Positions 7,123 through 18,400 of a DNA stretch of 64,000 bases are shown here, in pieces. Within the stretch, counting starts at the first letter, position 1. Each line of letters starts with the position of its first letter. Under the pieces are notes generated by a model. That model was not told the origin of the DNA and did not search any database. It saw nothing but the letters and a program-made list of their open reading frames with translations. The DNA comes from Spirochaetales bacterium (GTDB lineage: Bacteria > Spirochaetota > Spirochaetia > UBA9216). The stretch covers positions 1-64,000 of the forward strand of contig JAEKNX010000018.1 of assembly GCA_016839055.1 (NCBI GenBank), given 5' to 3'. The position numbers and the translations under genes were made by a program.

Positions 7123-9741
7123 TTAAAAATAATCAAGATCAAAGGTTATTACAAAATCAATACCGCCTGTCAGAGTGGTATCAGTTAAATCAGTAAAATA
7201 ATCTCCCTGCTGGAGAGTGAAGACGCCGTCTACAAATTTAGCTCTCTTAACAAGAAAGAATGAGATCGGGAAACTCGGAATATCAATCTGAATTCCTGTG
7301 CCCAGACTGAAGTAGAAATCATCAATCGACATGGAAACAATATCTTCCGGGTCTTTCCAAACTGCCGTACCGCTCAGGAATGTATTCCATGACAGCATTC
7401 CCGGCATAATCGGGGTTGTGAAATCAATTGCTGAATCCCAGAGGACCTTATTGTCATAATTGGTTCCCCAGCCCCTTGCTATGAACATTCCGTCATAATA
7501 TAGAAGCTGATCACGCGAGGCAGCAGTATCCCATCCCCAGACGCCGTCAATATAGCCGAATTGAGGCAGAATCATCGAAAACTGAGTATGAAGACCTAGT
7601 ACTGTCGAGAAATTCCAGTCTTCAAATACCGGAAAATCAAAGAGTTCGAAATACGCGTCTCCGTCAGTAGTTGTTTTAATGTAATGAGAGCTTCCAAACA
7701 GCAAACCGCCGGTATAGGTCAGAGTTTCCTTAAGCAGAAATCCTTCAGTCGGCGAGTAAATAAGGTCTCTTGTGTCCCAACTGGCGGTTAACCAGAATTT
7801 ATTGGTAAAATTCCAATTTTCAAGAGCATCACGGATGTCCTTATCATATGGCCGGTATACTGTCGAATCATAATAGGCGTATGATAACGTGCTGCCCAGT
7901 CCTGTGCCGAGCCCAATCTTGCCCACCGGAGTAAAAAAAGTATAGCCTCCGCTTCCGGACAGGGAAAAATCAATGGATTCATAATTCATCAGGTACTGGC
8001 TGCCTATCGATTTACCCTTGGAAATAGCATAATCATAATCAGTCAGAACACTGCCATTGTCAATTTCAGCTTGTGTCGGCTCACCGTCCCAGTCTTCTCC
8101 GGTTGACGCATTCACCCAGTGGCCGTCATATGGGTCGGGCACTACGAGGGTGTTGTCGCCATCATCCTCGTTAAAAATGGGGTACATTATGTCCTGAGGA
8201 ACACTGGTATAGAGATTATGACTGAATGAAAATTTTATACCGCCTGAAAAACGTTCATCGAACAGCCAGTTGTCAAGCCAACTGAAGCTTATTTCCTGCG
8301 AAGATGAAGATACTTCGGCTCCGATGCTTATGTCTTTTCCTTCACCGAGGAAGTTTAAGTCGCTCCATTTAATAAAACCTATTATAGGAATTGTGCCGGC
8401 GTCTGCTGTAAAGGTAAGACCAAACTGGATATCGGTTGTATTCTGTTCCTCGACATTGAGCACGAGGTCCATAAGTCCCATCTCACTTCCGTACGGCATC
8501 TCGGGGATGATAGACGAGAAATATTTAGTATTATAAAGACTGTTAAGACCTTGCATGATTGCAGACTTACTGAAAATATCACCTACTTCAAGGGGGACCT
8601 CTCTGAGAATCACATAATCGGCAGTCTTATCGTTGCCTTTGATCATGATATTTTCGATGTGGGCGCGGCTCTTTTCTTCAATAACAATACTGAATGATAT
8701 CTCGTTTGTTTGTTCATTTCTGAATTCTTTTCTTGAAATATTGTTATATATATAGCCTTCATTGTAGTAGGTATCGCTGATTATCATAAAATCAGTCTCA
8801 AGACGAGACTTATTCAGGACTGCGCCTTTTTTTGAACTTGTCTTCTTAAGCAGCTCTTCGTCGGTGAAAAGAGAATTTCCATCGATTGTAAAGCCGCCAA
8901 AATGCCACTGCTGTCCTTCTTCAAGGAAGTAAGTCACCTTGATATAATTCCGGCCTTCTTCATCCTCATCTTCAAGCTTATCTGTTGTGACATCAAGGAC
9001 TTTTATGTCAATATATCCTGAGTCATAATAAAACTTACTAATTGCCGCCTTGTCCTGTTCAAGCATTCCCTCTTTGAAAATTCCTTTAGAGAAAAAAGAC
9101 TGTTCTTTTGATTGAAGCTGCTGTTTAAGCGTATTATCGGAGGCGAATGAGTTTCCCGAGAACAGAATTGTCTTTATCCTTGTCTGACTGCCTTCGGTGA
9201 CAGAAAAAACAAGGTCAATAAATCCTTCCTCTGAGGAATCTTTGGTACTGCTTTCAATTACAATATCTGGATACCCCTCCTCGATGTACAAATTCTGTAT
9301 TGCCTGCTCATCCATTCTTATCTTTGCATTGTTTAGAATGTCATCGACCTTGAGGGTTATAGATTCAAGAATCTGGTTCTTGCTTATGCTCTTGTTGCCT
9401 TTAATAATTATGGATTTAACAAGAGGTCTTTCGATAACGGTAAATTCTATTATAACACTGTTGCGGCTGTCATCCTTGGGAACTGCATTCGCAACAATAC
9501 TCTCAAAATAATTCAACGAATACAGTTTGCTCTGAAGATCCCAGAAAAGCGTATCAGTGAAACTCTGTCCTTTAAATTGTTCTGTTATACCGGTAAGTTC
9601 CGTTTCATTTATATTATTCAAGCCGATGAAGCGTATTTCTTCTATGGGCTTGTTTACATACCATTCTGTTGCCTGACTATATATATTTACCGTAGAAACG
9701 AGTAAAAACAAAAGTACTACTGTTGTAATGGTTTTACGCAT
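7123..9741 (-). CDS. bamA: Outer membrane assembly factor BamA (Omp85)
   Basis: 872 residues with a signal peptide (MRKTITTVVLLFLLVSTVNIYSQ). Repeated POTRA-like units fill about 30-430 (IEEIRFIGLNNINETEL, VKSIIIKGNKSISKNQIL, IKTILFSGNSFASDNTL, WHFGGFTIDGNSLFTDEEL, IENIMIKGNDKTADYV). A C-terminal beta-barrel ends in Phe. BamA inserts beta-barrel proteins into the outer membrane. Neighbours tamB upstream and skp downstream act in the same route. TP0326 is the Treponema pallidum counterpart. Confidence 0.95.
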   Translation of the reverse strand: MRKTITTVVLLFLLVSTVNIYSQATEWYVNKPIEEIRFIGLNNINETELTGITEQFKGQSFTDTLFWDLQSKLYSLNYFESIVANAVPKDDSRNSVIIEFTVIERPLVKSIIIKGNKSISKNQILESITLKVDDILNNAKIRMDEQAIQNLYIEEGYPDIVIESSTKDSSEEGFIDLVFSVTEGSQTRIKTILFSGNSFASDNTLKQQLQSKEQSFFSKGIFKEGMLEQDKAAISKFYYDSGYIDIKVLDVTTDKLEDEDEEGRNYIKVTYFLEEGQQWHFGGFTIDGNSLFTDEELLKKTSSKKGAVLNKSRLETDFMIISDTYYNEGYIYNNISRKEFRNEQTNEISFSIVIEEKSRAHIENIMIKGNDKTADYVILREVPLEVGDIFSKSAIMQGLNSLYNTKYFSSIIPEMPYGSEMGLMDLVLNVEEQNTTDIQFGLTFTADAGTIPIIGFIKWSDLNFLGEGKDISIGAEVSSSSQEISFSWLDNWLFDERFSGGIKFSFSHNLYTSVPQDIMYPIFNEDDGDNTLVVPDPYDGHWVNASTGEDWDGEPTQAEIDNGSVLTDYDYAISKGKSIGSQYLMNYESIDFSLSGSGGYTFFTPVGKIGLGTGLGSTLSYAYYDSTVYRPYDKDIRDALENWNFTNKFWLTASWDTRDLIYSPTEGFLLKETLTYTGGLLFGSSHYIKTTTDGDAYFELFDFPVFEDWNFSTVLGLHTQFSMILPQFGYIDGVWGWDTAASRDQLLYYDGMFIARGWGTNYDNKVLWDSAIDFTTPIMPGMLSWNTFLSGTAVWKDPEDIVSMSIDDFYFSLGTGIQIDIPSFPISFFLVKRAKFVDGVFTLQQGDYFTDLTDTTLTGGIDFVITFDLDYF

Positions 9742-9757
9742 GATTGCTCCTTATTTA

Positions 9758-12700
9758 TCAGTACGAAAAGCGCCAGGATATTCCGACACTAGTTCTATTC
9801 AAACTTCCAACCGGATCATAAAAATCCGGGAAAAAACTCAGCTCTATATTGGTAACCGGACCTTCCCATTCAAGTTTAACCTCGCTGTCGATATTTAGTC
9901 CCTCAGAATAACCTGTATTGTTATAAAGATCAAACTGAAAGAGTCCTTGTATGAATATATCATCTGTAAAGTACTTTCCCAGGAATAAGGTAGTATTGTC
10001 AAGATATTTTGCAAAATTGGTTACACTTGAATTACCTGACAGACTAATAAACTTGTCTTCGACAATGTTTGCAAGAAATGACGACCTTATTGACAGCAAA
10101 TCAAGCCCTAATGTACTTTTTAGGGTGTTTTCAACCCCCTGAAATATCGCGAACTGGGTGAATAGATCTACCGAGGTAAGCAGAGCATCACCTATGTCAA
10201 ATGAACCACTGCTGCTGATACTGTCCATAAAGTTTCCGCCGAGAAGGGAAATTATCTCTACCGTAGATAATGAGGGATCGGACTCGAAACGCGGCGCGAA
10301 GTTGCTAAGCGGAGATTCATCAACAATGAGATAGATCCTCGTTAATTCTCCCTGTGAGTTGATGTCACGAATCTCGGCTTTTGTGCTCAGCAGCGGATCA
10401 ATTGAAACTAGGGAAGTATTACTGAACTTCAGATGTCCTTCTTTCACATAGAAGTTTCTTTCAAAATAAAAGATCTCTCCGCCTTTCAGGTTCAGATCCC
10501 CTTCGAGCCAGAATTCGGACAAACTATTGTTATAATGCATAGTTATTTTATTATCTGCGCTTAAAAAGCCGTTTACAATAGGAATTTCGCGGCTCGGCCA
10601 GTAGAGCTGATTGTTTTCTCCTGTTGTAAGACGCAAATCCGCCGCAACATACTCGGTCGCGCTCTCCAGTTTCTTTGCATCGAGATTGTTATTCAGGATC
10701 ATGATACCATTAATGATCTTCAGGTCACCGTCAATTCTCATGGTTGTTAAGTCGCCGAATATCCTTAGGCCGCCTTCAGCGAAACCGAAGACATAGAAGG
10801 GTGAATAATAATACTTCGCCGATATTGATTTGTTTTCGGGGATCTTGAGATTAAGATCATAGGTGTACGGCAGCCATTTCTGAATAACCGCATTCATGGT
10901 GATGAAAACCAGACCATTGTTTGTCGGAACTCTGGTTGCAGGCATTGTCAGGGCTTTTTCTCTGAAAAAGATTGATGTGCTGAATTTTTCGGTAATATCC
11001 TCGACTACTGGCGGTTTAAAAACCATATTGTTAAGATTGATCTGCCCGAAAAGATCCGGATCATTGACGCCTCCCCGAACTCGCACTCCGCCGGTAATGC
11101 TGCCCTCATAGATATAGAAGTAAGGAATTTCGAGATTATCAAAAATATAATTTATATCGGTTATATTTGCATTTATTATGCCTGATTCCAATGTTCCAGA
11201 GGCCGCAAAGGTTAACGGAAAAGGAGCCGAGGCATTCAAAATGAAAAAACCATCAGCGTACATGCTTCCGTTTATAGAATAATCAGGTCCTCCCGACAGA
11301 CTAAGTACTTCATCTTCGTTGATCAGACGAATACTCCAGAGGTCTTTGTTCTCCTGGTTTACAAGAAGTTTAGTAATATCAAGCCTGGCGGAAAAATCCC
11401 GTGACATTATGCTGCTGATGTCGCGAAATGAAGAAATTGCTATTGTTTCTGCTTTTATGCTGTATTCAGATGCCAGATTAAAGAATCTGCTGTCCAGATT
11501 AAGGGAGCCACTAATTAAATGACTGCCGCTTTTCAGATCTATCTGTCCTGTAATATTATCAAAAACGAGATCTCCCGAGGAGCCTGAAATCTCTTCAATG
11601 GCTATTGACAGATCACTATAATTCAATTCGGCTTTGAGCTCGACAGATTCATTATTAAATTTTAATCTGGCAGTATTAAGAGAAAGTGCCAGTTCAGGAT
11701 CCTCGACAGTGCCTTTTACTGATAGCTGTCCGTTAATAAAGCCGTCGAAAGGAAGACTATCCGATAATCGAGAGACCGGGAGATTATTAAATCTCAGCCC
11801 CCCATCCAGGATGTCGTTCTTTAGAATAAGCTTCACGTCATAGTTCTCGTTTAAGTCTTGATTATATGCCGACAGCTGCAGGCGGCCTGCGGGGCTTCTA
11901 CCGAATGAATCAAACAGCAGGCTGCCCTGCCCGTTTAATTTAGAGAATGAGTCACTGTAGGAAAGATGATAGAGGCTTCCGCCGTCCCGGCTCAGAAGCA
12001 GAGATGCTCCGATTCTTCCTTCGCCGGACGGAACCGGCAGCTGTTCGATACTGATGTCATTTACAAGGAGGTTCCACTCTTCTCTGGAATTATAAAGCCC
12101 CATGGCGTTAACACTTGCATAGGAAGGCTTTTCTGGAATTATCAGAAACGGGAATCTGTCGATTTTCAGACTGATATTATAACCCTTGCCGAAGTTTTTA
12201 ATTAGATTAAATTTCAAACCGTAGTCCCCAATTAATGAGAGATTACCCTCATTATCAAAGACGCCGGACGATTCGAAACTTATGTTATTATAGAGAAACT
12301 GTGATCTCAGGATAAGATCATTATTTTCGGTCAGATCCGTCGATATTTTCCCAGTAAGACTGTTGCCAAGCCAGTTCAACTTGATGCTGTTTATTCTGAA
12401 TCCGCTGTTATTGCCTGAGAGGGCGAAACTCAGAGATTTCTCCTGACTGCCGGTATCTTTGAGACTAATCAGGGGTGACGCGAACGCCAGTTCTTCGAGT
12501 GTACCGGAAAGAAAGATCGAAGTCGTCAGCCTAAGATCACGGATGGCGCCGGGAAGACTTAAATCGCCCGGCAGGAGCTCGAGAATAGGTTCTACCGGCA
12601 GATTATCTGTATTTATAGCCGCCTGAATGAAGTAATCATCACCAATCTGGATATTGCCTTCCGAATTGATAAAATTGATTCTGCCATCGGAATCCAATAT

Positions 12701-14035
12701 CCCGGTAGTCAACCTGAAATCAAGGCTGTCCCCGTAAGGAAGGACGTCGGCCGAAATCTGTCGGAGAATGAGATTGTTTATTTCCGCAGATTCAGCCTCT
12801 ACATGATAATTCCCGCCCTTATCGGTTTTTATAGAGAATAATGAGCCTATCGTATAATCTTTAAATGTAAAATTCGATATTCGGAGCATTCCATTTAAAA
12901 GCGGAAGATTATCGGTGAGTTTTATTGTCCCTTCATAGCCTAGAGTACCTAGTCTGCTTGTCAGTAGAGAATCGGCGATTATTATATTTCTGTTCTCTCC
13001 GTTAAAATCAGCGGCTATATTAAGGGGAAAATCGGTGATGCCCTGAATGTTTTCAACAAGAAGATCTCCGCTGTAAATAAAATCTCCACTATTAAAACGG
13101 AATTCGGCAGAGCTATTACCGCTTACAACAGAACCGAGTACGAGATGATAACCTACAAGCGCTTCGGCTTCCTCAAAATATTCTGTAAAGATGAAATTCT
13201 GCGCATGAATTTCTATCTTGAGAGAATTATCGTAGACATCTGTAGTTAAAGCGAGGTCGACCGGGATATTATCACCTGTTTTAGTTAAAGACAGGTGACC
13301 TGGACTGTTATACTTTAAATTCCACTTAATCCTGTCAATTGAGAATATATTCGATCTGAAATTTTTTGAATTTATATCTATATCCGCCCACTCAAGGTCT
13401 GGGGACAGTCTTCCGGTGAAGGTCATGCGCGTATTAATATTAAGTTCGGCGACAGGCAGAGGCGCTGACAGGCCGTAGAGATTTAACGCTGTTTCTGTTT
13501 TAGCCGTTACTGTTAGATCTCCCCCTTGTGAACTTCCGATGGTGAAAAACAAACTTGATAAGATGATATCAAGTTTGCCGGTAATCAGTTTCAGTGAAAG
13601 GTTTTTACCTTTTATCGTAAAATTATCAGGAAGTCTATAGCCTGTTGATGTCTGCTTTCGGCTTCCATCGACGATGGAAGTAAGGATTCTGTTTATTGAA
13701 TCACTTTTATTCATATCGTATATAAAATCCGAATTAACTATTGTCAGACCGATAAAAGCATTAAGCGGATTCGACAGAGAAAATTTGAAAATATTAAATC
13801 TGAGTCTGACTCTCTCAATCTCGAAAATTGAAACTTCGGGATTGTCATGAGATGATATTTTAAGCCCCCTGATCTCGAAGGCATGGAGAATTGATGGAGA
13901 TATATTTTCATAGCTTATATTAAGGTTAGTCTCATTCTCAAGAAGTTCTATTGCCTGTTTTTTCTGAATAATGATCTGCTCAATAACGATTTTTCGCAGA
14001 GGGAACAAAACTGCTAAAGTAAGTACTGTAAACAA
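9758..14035 (-). CDS. tamB: TamB-like translocation/assembly protein (DUF490)
   Basis: At least 1425 residues. One N-terminal transmembrane helix is followed by more than 1000 residues of repeating beta-rich sequence and the DUF490-type C-terminus (EIISLLGGNFMD, NIELSFFPDFYDPVGSLNRT). TamB-like proteins span the periplasm and help with outer-membrane protein assembly or lipid transport. The coordinates use a TTG at 14035, but that codon has no ribosome site and cuts into the anchor. The frame is open back to a TAA, and a CTG at 14086 preceded by AAGAGG gives a basic N-terminus before the helix (about 1442 residues). The gene is 16 bp from bamA. Confidence 0.88.
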   Translation of the reverse strand: MFTVLTLAVLFPLRKIVIEQIIIQKKQAIELLENETNLNISYENISPSILHAFEIRGLKISSHDNPEVSIFEIERVRLRFNIFKFSLSNPLNAFIGLTIVNSDFIYDMNKSDSINRILTSIVDGSRKQTSTGYRLPDNFTIKGKNLSLKLITGKLDIILSSLFFTIGSSQGGDLTVTAKTETALNLYGLSAPLPVAELNINTRMTFTGRLSPDLEWADIDINSKNFRSNIFSIDRIKWNLKYNSPGHLSLTKTGDNIPVDLALTTDVYDNSLKIEIHAQNFIFTEYFEEAEALVGYHLVLGSVVSGNSSAEFRFNSGDFIYSGDLLVENIQGITDFPLNIAADFNGENRNIIIADSLLTSRLGTLGYEGTIKLTDNLPLLNGMLRISNFTFKDYTIGSLFSIKTDKGGNYHVEAESAEINNLILRQISADVLPYGDSLDFRLTTGILDSDGRINFINSEGNIQIGDDYFIQAAINTDNLPVEPILELLPGDLSLPGAIRDLRLTTSIFLSGTLEELAFASPLISLKDTGSQEKSLSFALSGNNSGFRINSIKLNWLGNSLTGKISTDLTENNDLILRSQFLYNNISFESSGVFDNEGNLSLIGDYGLKFNLIKNFGKGYNISLKIDRFPFLIIPEKPSYASVNAMGLYNSREEWNLLVNDISIEQLPVPSGEGRIGASLLLSRDGGSLYHLSYSDSFSKLNGQGSLLFDSFGRSPAGRLQLSAYNQDLNENYDVKLILKNDILDGGLRFNNLPVSRLSDSLPFDGFINGQLSVKGTVEDPELALSLNTARLKFNNESVELKAELNYSDLSIAIEEISGSSGDLVFDNITGQIDLKSGSHLISGSLNLDSRFFNLASEYSIKAETIAISSFRDISSIMSRDFSARLDITKLLVNQENKDLWSIRLINEDEVLSLSGGPDYSINGSMYADGFFILNASAPFPLTFAASGTLESGIINANITDINYIFDNLEIPYFYIYEGSITGGVRVRGGVNDPDLFGQINLNNMVFKPPVVEDITEKFSTSIFFREKALTMPATRVPTNNGLVFITMNAVIQKWLPYTYDLNLKIPENKSISAKYYYSPFYVFGFAEGGLRIFGDLTTMRIDGDLKIINGIMILNNNLDAKKLESATEYVAADLRLTTGENNQLYWPSREIPIVNGFLSADNKITMHYNNSLSEFWLEGDLNLKGGEIFYFERNFYVKEGHLKFSNTSLVSIDPLLSTKAEIRDINSQGELTRIYLIVDESPLSNFAPRFESDPSLSTVEIISLLGGNFMDSISSSGSFDIGDALLTSVDLFTQFAIFQGVENTLKSTLGLDLLSIRSSFLANIVEDKFISLSGNSSVTNFAKYLDNTTLFLGKYFTDDIFIQGLFQFDLYNNTGYSEGLNIDSEVKLEWEGPVTNIELSFFPDFYDPVGSLNRTSVGISWRFSY

Positions 14036-14086
14036 TGAAATAAATATTATCTGTATATGAAAAGGTACTTTACTTGCGGATTTCAG

Positions 14087-14260
14087 TTTAAACCTCTTTT
14101 ATCGTTACTATACATCTAAATTTACACTAAAAAACGATTAAAGTGTATATAAGCCCAATCGAAAGTTATTTATTTTATCGGCAGAGGGCATGACGGCGTC
14201 ACAATACTTAAACCAAATGGATTGCGGAAAAGGACACAATATTTTATTATTGCTATCATT
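14087..14260. promoter_or_regulatory. Divergent tamB / tmk intergenic region
   Basis: It contains a 6-bp inverted repeat TACACT...AGTGTA (about 14122-14148) and a palindrome TGACG-G-CGTCA (14191-14201). I could not assign convincing -35/-10 pairs. Either element could be an operator, but no cognate regulator is adjacent. Confidence 0.3.
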
Positions 14261-14878
14261 ATGAATGAAAAAACTGAATTGCTAAAGAATTTTATAGTTC
14301 TCGAAGGACTTGACGGCAGCGGAACAACAACCCAATTGAAAATGATGGAGAACTACCTGAAAAGAAAGGATATTCCTGTTTATACAACCTGTGAGCCGAG
14401 TCCTCTTCCAACCGGACGTCTGATCCGGAGGATTCTCCGGAAAGAAGTGACGGTTGAGCCGGAAACTCTTGCCCGCCTTTTTTCTGCGGATCGGTATGAG
14501 CACTTATTCGGCAGTGTTGACGGTATTCTTACCCATCTATCTGCCGGTGAGGTGGTCATCACCGACCGATATCTTTTCTCGTCATTCGCATATCAGTCGC
14601 TTGACTGCGGATTCGATCTTGTCAGAGATCTTAACAAATATCCCCTTCCTGAGTATTTGATTTATCTGAAGCTCAGCCCTGAAATCTGCCGGCAGAGAAT
14701 GAAAAATCGTGACATGGAAGAACTCTTTGATGCAGACAGAATTCAGAAGCGGATAATCGAAAATTATGAACGTGGAATGGATATTTACAGTAAAAGCGGT
14801 ATGAAGACAGTGGTAATCGACGGAACTAGACGCCCCGGAGAAATATGCAGTGAAATAATGAAGGCCATCGGCCGATAA
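14261..14878 (+). CDS. tmk: Thymidylate kinase
   Basis: 205 residues from ATG 14261. It phosphorylates dTMP to dTDP with ATP. The P-loop is GLDGSGTTT (16-24), the DR(Y/F) substrate motif is TDRYLFSSFAYQS, and a lid-like stretch with Arg residues (ICRQRMKNRDMEE) follows. An upstream TTG at 14222 in frame would add 13 residues; neither start has a clear Shine-Dalgarno sequence. The next gene starts 8 bp after its stop. Confidence 0.92.
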   Translation: MNEKTELLKNFIVLEGLDGSGTTTQLKMMENYLKRKDIPVYTTCEPSPLPTGRLIRRILRKEVTVEPETLARLFSADRYEHLFGSVDGILTHLSAGEVVITDRYLFSSFAYQSLDCGFDLVRDLNKYPLPEYLIYLKLSPEICRQRMKNRDMEELFDADRIQKRIIENYERGMDIYSKSGMKTVVIDGTRRPGEICSEIMKAIGR

Positions 14879-14885
14879 TGTTCAT

Positions 14886-15491
14886 GTGAAGAAAATAATA
14901 TTAATCCTAACAGTACTGCTTTTTGCGTGCCCGGCAACAGGAGCCTTTGCCTATAAGATCCTCTACGCTGAACAGTTTTACAAACTGTATCATTCGCACT
15001 ATATTCAGTATCCCGAAGACAGCGCCGAAAATATCTATTATCTTGAAAATGCCCTGAAACGTCCCTTTGTAAATCCTCTAAACGCTATTGGTCTTATAAA
15101 GAATGAGAAGCAGTGGGAGCGCTACAGAAGGCTGTTTTATCTTCATGTGAATTTAAAACTTATAGAGCAGTACCGCCTGCTTGCAGTGAAATACGATAAA
15201 TTTGATGCTTACTTTTTCAACTATCCCTGGAAACAGGAAAACCTCAGAAGTCTACAGATGGCAGAGCTTTATTACAAGGACGCCCTTTATTACTGGGATC
15301 GCGTTCTCGAGCAGGTTGAAGCTATGGCAGAGCTTCCTTACCTCTACATCGAAGGCATTGAGTATTGGGAAGATGAGCTAATGAGGATAAAATCCGGTCA
15401 ACTGGACTATGAAGAGTTCATCGGAGACGATCTTAAAAGACTGTACGAAGTGCGTGACAAGTTTGAAAAAATGACTCCTGAAACCTATTGA
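14886..15491 (+). CDS. Secreted protein of unknown function
   Basis: 201 residues from a GTG. A clear signal peptide (MKKIILILTVLLFACPATGAFA) is followed by a Tyr- and Lys-rich, mostly helical sequence (YAEQFYKLYHSHYIQYPED, AELYYKDALYYWDRVLEQ). The Cys in the signal is not in a good lipobox position. I do not recognise the family. It is probably cotranscribed with tmk (8 bp) and its stop lies 3 bp from the convergent RND gene, so the two 3' ends nearly touch. Confidence 0.75.
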   Translation: MKKIILILTVLLFACPATGAFAYKILYAEQFYKLYHSHYIQYPEDSAENIYYLENALKRPFVNPLNAIGLIKNEKQWERYRRLFYLHVNLKLIEQYRLLAVKYDKFDAYFFNYPWKQENLRSLQMAELYYKDALYYWDRVLEQVEAMAELPYLYIEGIEYWEDELMRIKSGQLDYEEFIGDDLKRLYEVRDKFEKMTPETY

Positions 15492-15494
15492 TAA

Positions 15495-18400
15495 TCAAAT
15501 AGGCTGTTTCAGCCTTGTCTGTGACGGGTGGCGTTTTTCTACCAGGGTAAAAATGGCAGGCACCAGAAAAAGCGTGAGACAGGTTGAGGTGATGAGTCCT
15601 CCTGCTATTGCCTGCCCAAGCGGCGCGTATATTTCCGAACCGTTTCCGGAGGTGAAAGCCATCGGCAGCACTCCGAAGAATGTCGTCAGAGTAGTCATAA
15701 GAATCGGCTTCAACCTTGAGATGCATCCGTCAAGAACAGCCTTCTCAAGACTAATTCCACCGCGCCTTACAAGCAGATTTATGTAATCAATCATGACAAT
15801 AGCATTATTAACTACAATTCCCGCCAGAGAAATAATGCCGAGCATAGGGATTATTGAGATAATCGAGCCGAACAGCATGAGTCCGAGAATAACTCCTATC
15901 AGACAGAACGGTACCGAGATCAGAATTATTACAGGCTGAATAAAGCGCTCAAACTGAATAACCATGACCATGTAGACCAGGAAGACTGCAATCCCGAGGA
16001 TCAGAAACAGGGATTTAAACGAATCACTTATCAGGCTCGATGTACCGCCGACACTCCAGGAGGTACCGTATGGCAGCTCACTGCTGTTCATGTATTCAGT
16101 CACCCGCTGGGTTATGCTGAGCTGATCAGTAGTGTTCAGATAGGCTGTCAGCGTCAGAGAGATATTCTGATCCTGTTTGTTGATAACCGAAACTGTCGGC
16201 CGAGTCTCGAGTTCAGTGAAACTCGACATGCTTACAATCTTATTCGAAGATGTTCTCAGGTTAATAAGATTAATAGTATCCTCATCAATTTTCTCACCCG
16301 CGACATCTGAAAGTAGAACTATGTTGAAGTTCTCTCCATTGCTGCGGTACTTACCGGCATCTACCCCCCCGAAGAAGATGAGTGATGTAATTGCAGCCTC
16401 ATAGGGAGTTATCCCGAGGCTGCCCATGTAGTCAAGGATCAGATTCGAGACAATTTCTTCCCTGCCGTATTTCATGCTTGCGTCGGTCTTAAGTACCTCA
16501 GGATCATCACGCAGATAGTTCTCGGCCTTTTCGGCTACAAGCATTACCTCATCAAGACTGCTGCCGAAGATTCTGAGTTTGAATCCCTGTCCGCCTGTAG
16601 CCAGTCCAACCAGGGCATCAAAACCGCCGTTCACTACAAAGATTTCGGCATCGGTGATGCCCTCACCCAGATCAGCCTGAAGGAATGTAATTATATCTTG
16701 TACTGAGCGATCCCGCTCTTCCGTCCCTATGAGGCGTATTCGTCCCGTTGAGGCATTCTGCGTAGTTGTGGAGGCCATTGTGCTTTCAGCGCCGACATAA
16801 TAGATTGCGGATTCGATCTCCGGAACCAGTTCGCGTATCCTGCGGTCTATCTCATCTGTCTTTACAAGGGTCTCTTCGAGACTGTAGAACTCGGGGGTCG
16901 TTATATGAATCTCGAGCTCTCCGGTATCAGTCGGAGGCAGAAAGCTTACTCCAAGATTAGTGACCAGAAATACCGTGAGGGCGAGAATTACAATGGCTAT
17001 GATGATAATCACAAAAGGTTTATTGATGGCTTTTGAAAGAAGTCTGCGGTAACCTCTAATCAGGGCCTGAATTCCCTTTTCTATCGTCCCGTGGAAAATC
17101 TCAAGAAATTTTATTTGTTTTTGTTCTCTTTTTAGAAACAGGGCGGACATATAAGGTACTATGATAACCGAAACAATGGCTGATGAACCGAGGGCCAGGA
17201 CTATAGTCAGCGACAGGCCTTTCATTACAATTCCAATGATTCCGGTTAGAAAAACCATGGGCAGAAAAACACAGATAGATGTGGTAGCCGATGCCAGAAC
17301 TGCCCCGCCGACCTCACCGGCACCGAGTGACGCGGCCTCAATTGAGGACTTTCCGGCTGAAAAGTGAGAATTGGTATTCTCGAGAACTACAATTGAGCTG
17401 TCGACTATCATTCCAATTGCAACTGTGATTCCTGAAAGACTCAGCATGTTAAGCGATGTTTTTGTCAGATACATCCCTATAAATGTTATCAGAATTGAAA
17501 TTGGAAGCGACAACCCTATTATTAGAGTACTTCTGATGTTGTGAAGGAAGATGTAGATAATCAGTATGGCTAGAATAATACCTGTGAGGCCTGACCTGGC
17601 TACCGTATTTATGGTCAGGTTTGTCTGATCTTTCTGGTCCGTAATAGTGAAAAACTCGAAACTGCCTGGGTATTTCTCAATTGTCTCAGCCTGAAGGCCA
17701 TGAATACCGTTTACTATGTCTATAGCGTTGCCTTCTTCACGCTTCATGACATCGACGGCTATTACATTCTCCCCGGCTGATCTGATGAAAAAGTCAGGGT
17801 CTGAAGTCCGGAAAGAAATATCGGCAACATCCTTAAGATAGATGAAGGAAGAATCAACGAATCCGACAACCAGATTCTCTATTTCTGATATCGAGGAAAA
17901 CTCTCCGGAAGTCCGGAGATCAAGCTCCTTTCCCTGGTAGTTTACTTTACCTCCGGGAAAAGACAGATTAGAATGCTTCAGCAGTGAGAATATATCCAGT
18001 ACCGATATTTCGCGGGGCTCAAGCTCATCGAGATGCAGTTTAATCTGAAGCTCTTTTTCAATACCGCCCTTCACCTGAACCTTTGATACTCCAGGCAATC
18101 TCGATATTTGAGGAATGAAATCTCCGTTCACAAAGTTGGAGAACACTTCTCTGTCAAGATTGCTCTTTATCATTACCGAATATACCGGCAGGACTGAACC
18201 TGAATCATGGATGAAGATTTCTGGTTCTCCGGATATGCCCTCGGGAAGTTCATCACGTACAGAGTTAATTTTCTCCCTTATCTCGGGGAGTTTTGCAAAT
18301 GCATCCTCCCCGTCTCTGAGACTTACCGAGACTACCGAGGCTGAATCACGTGAGGAGGACTCGAGTTTGGACAATCCGGAAAGACTCGAGAGAGCGTCTT

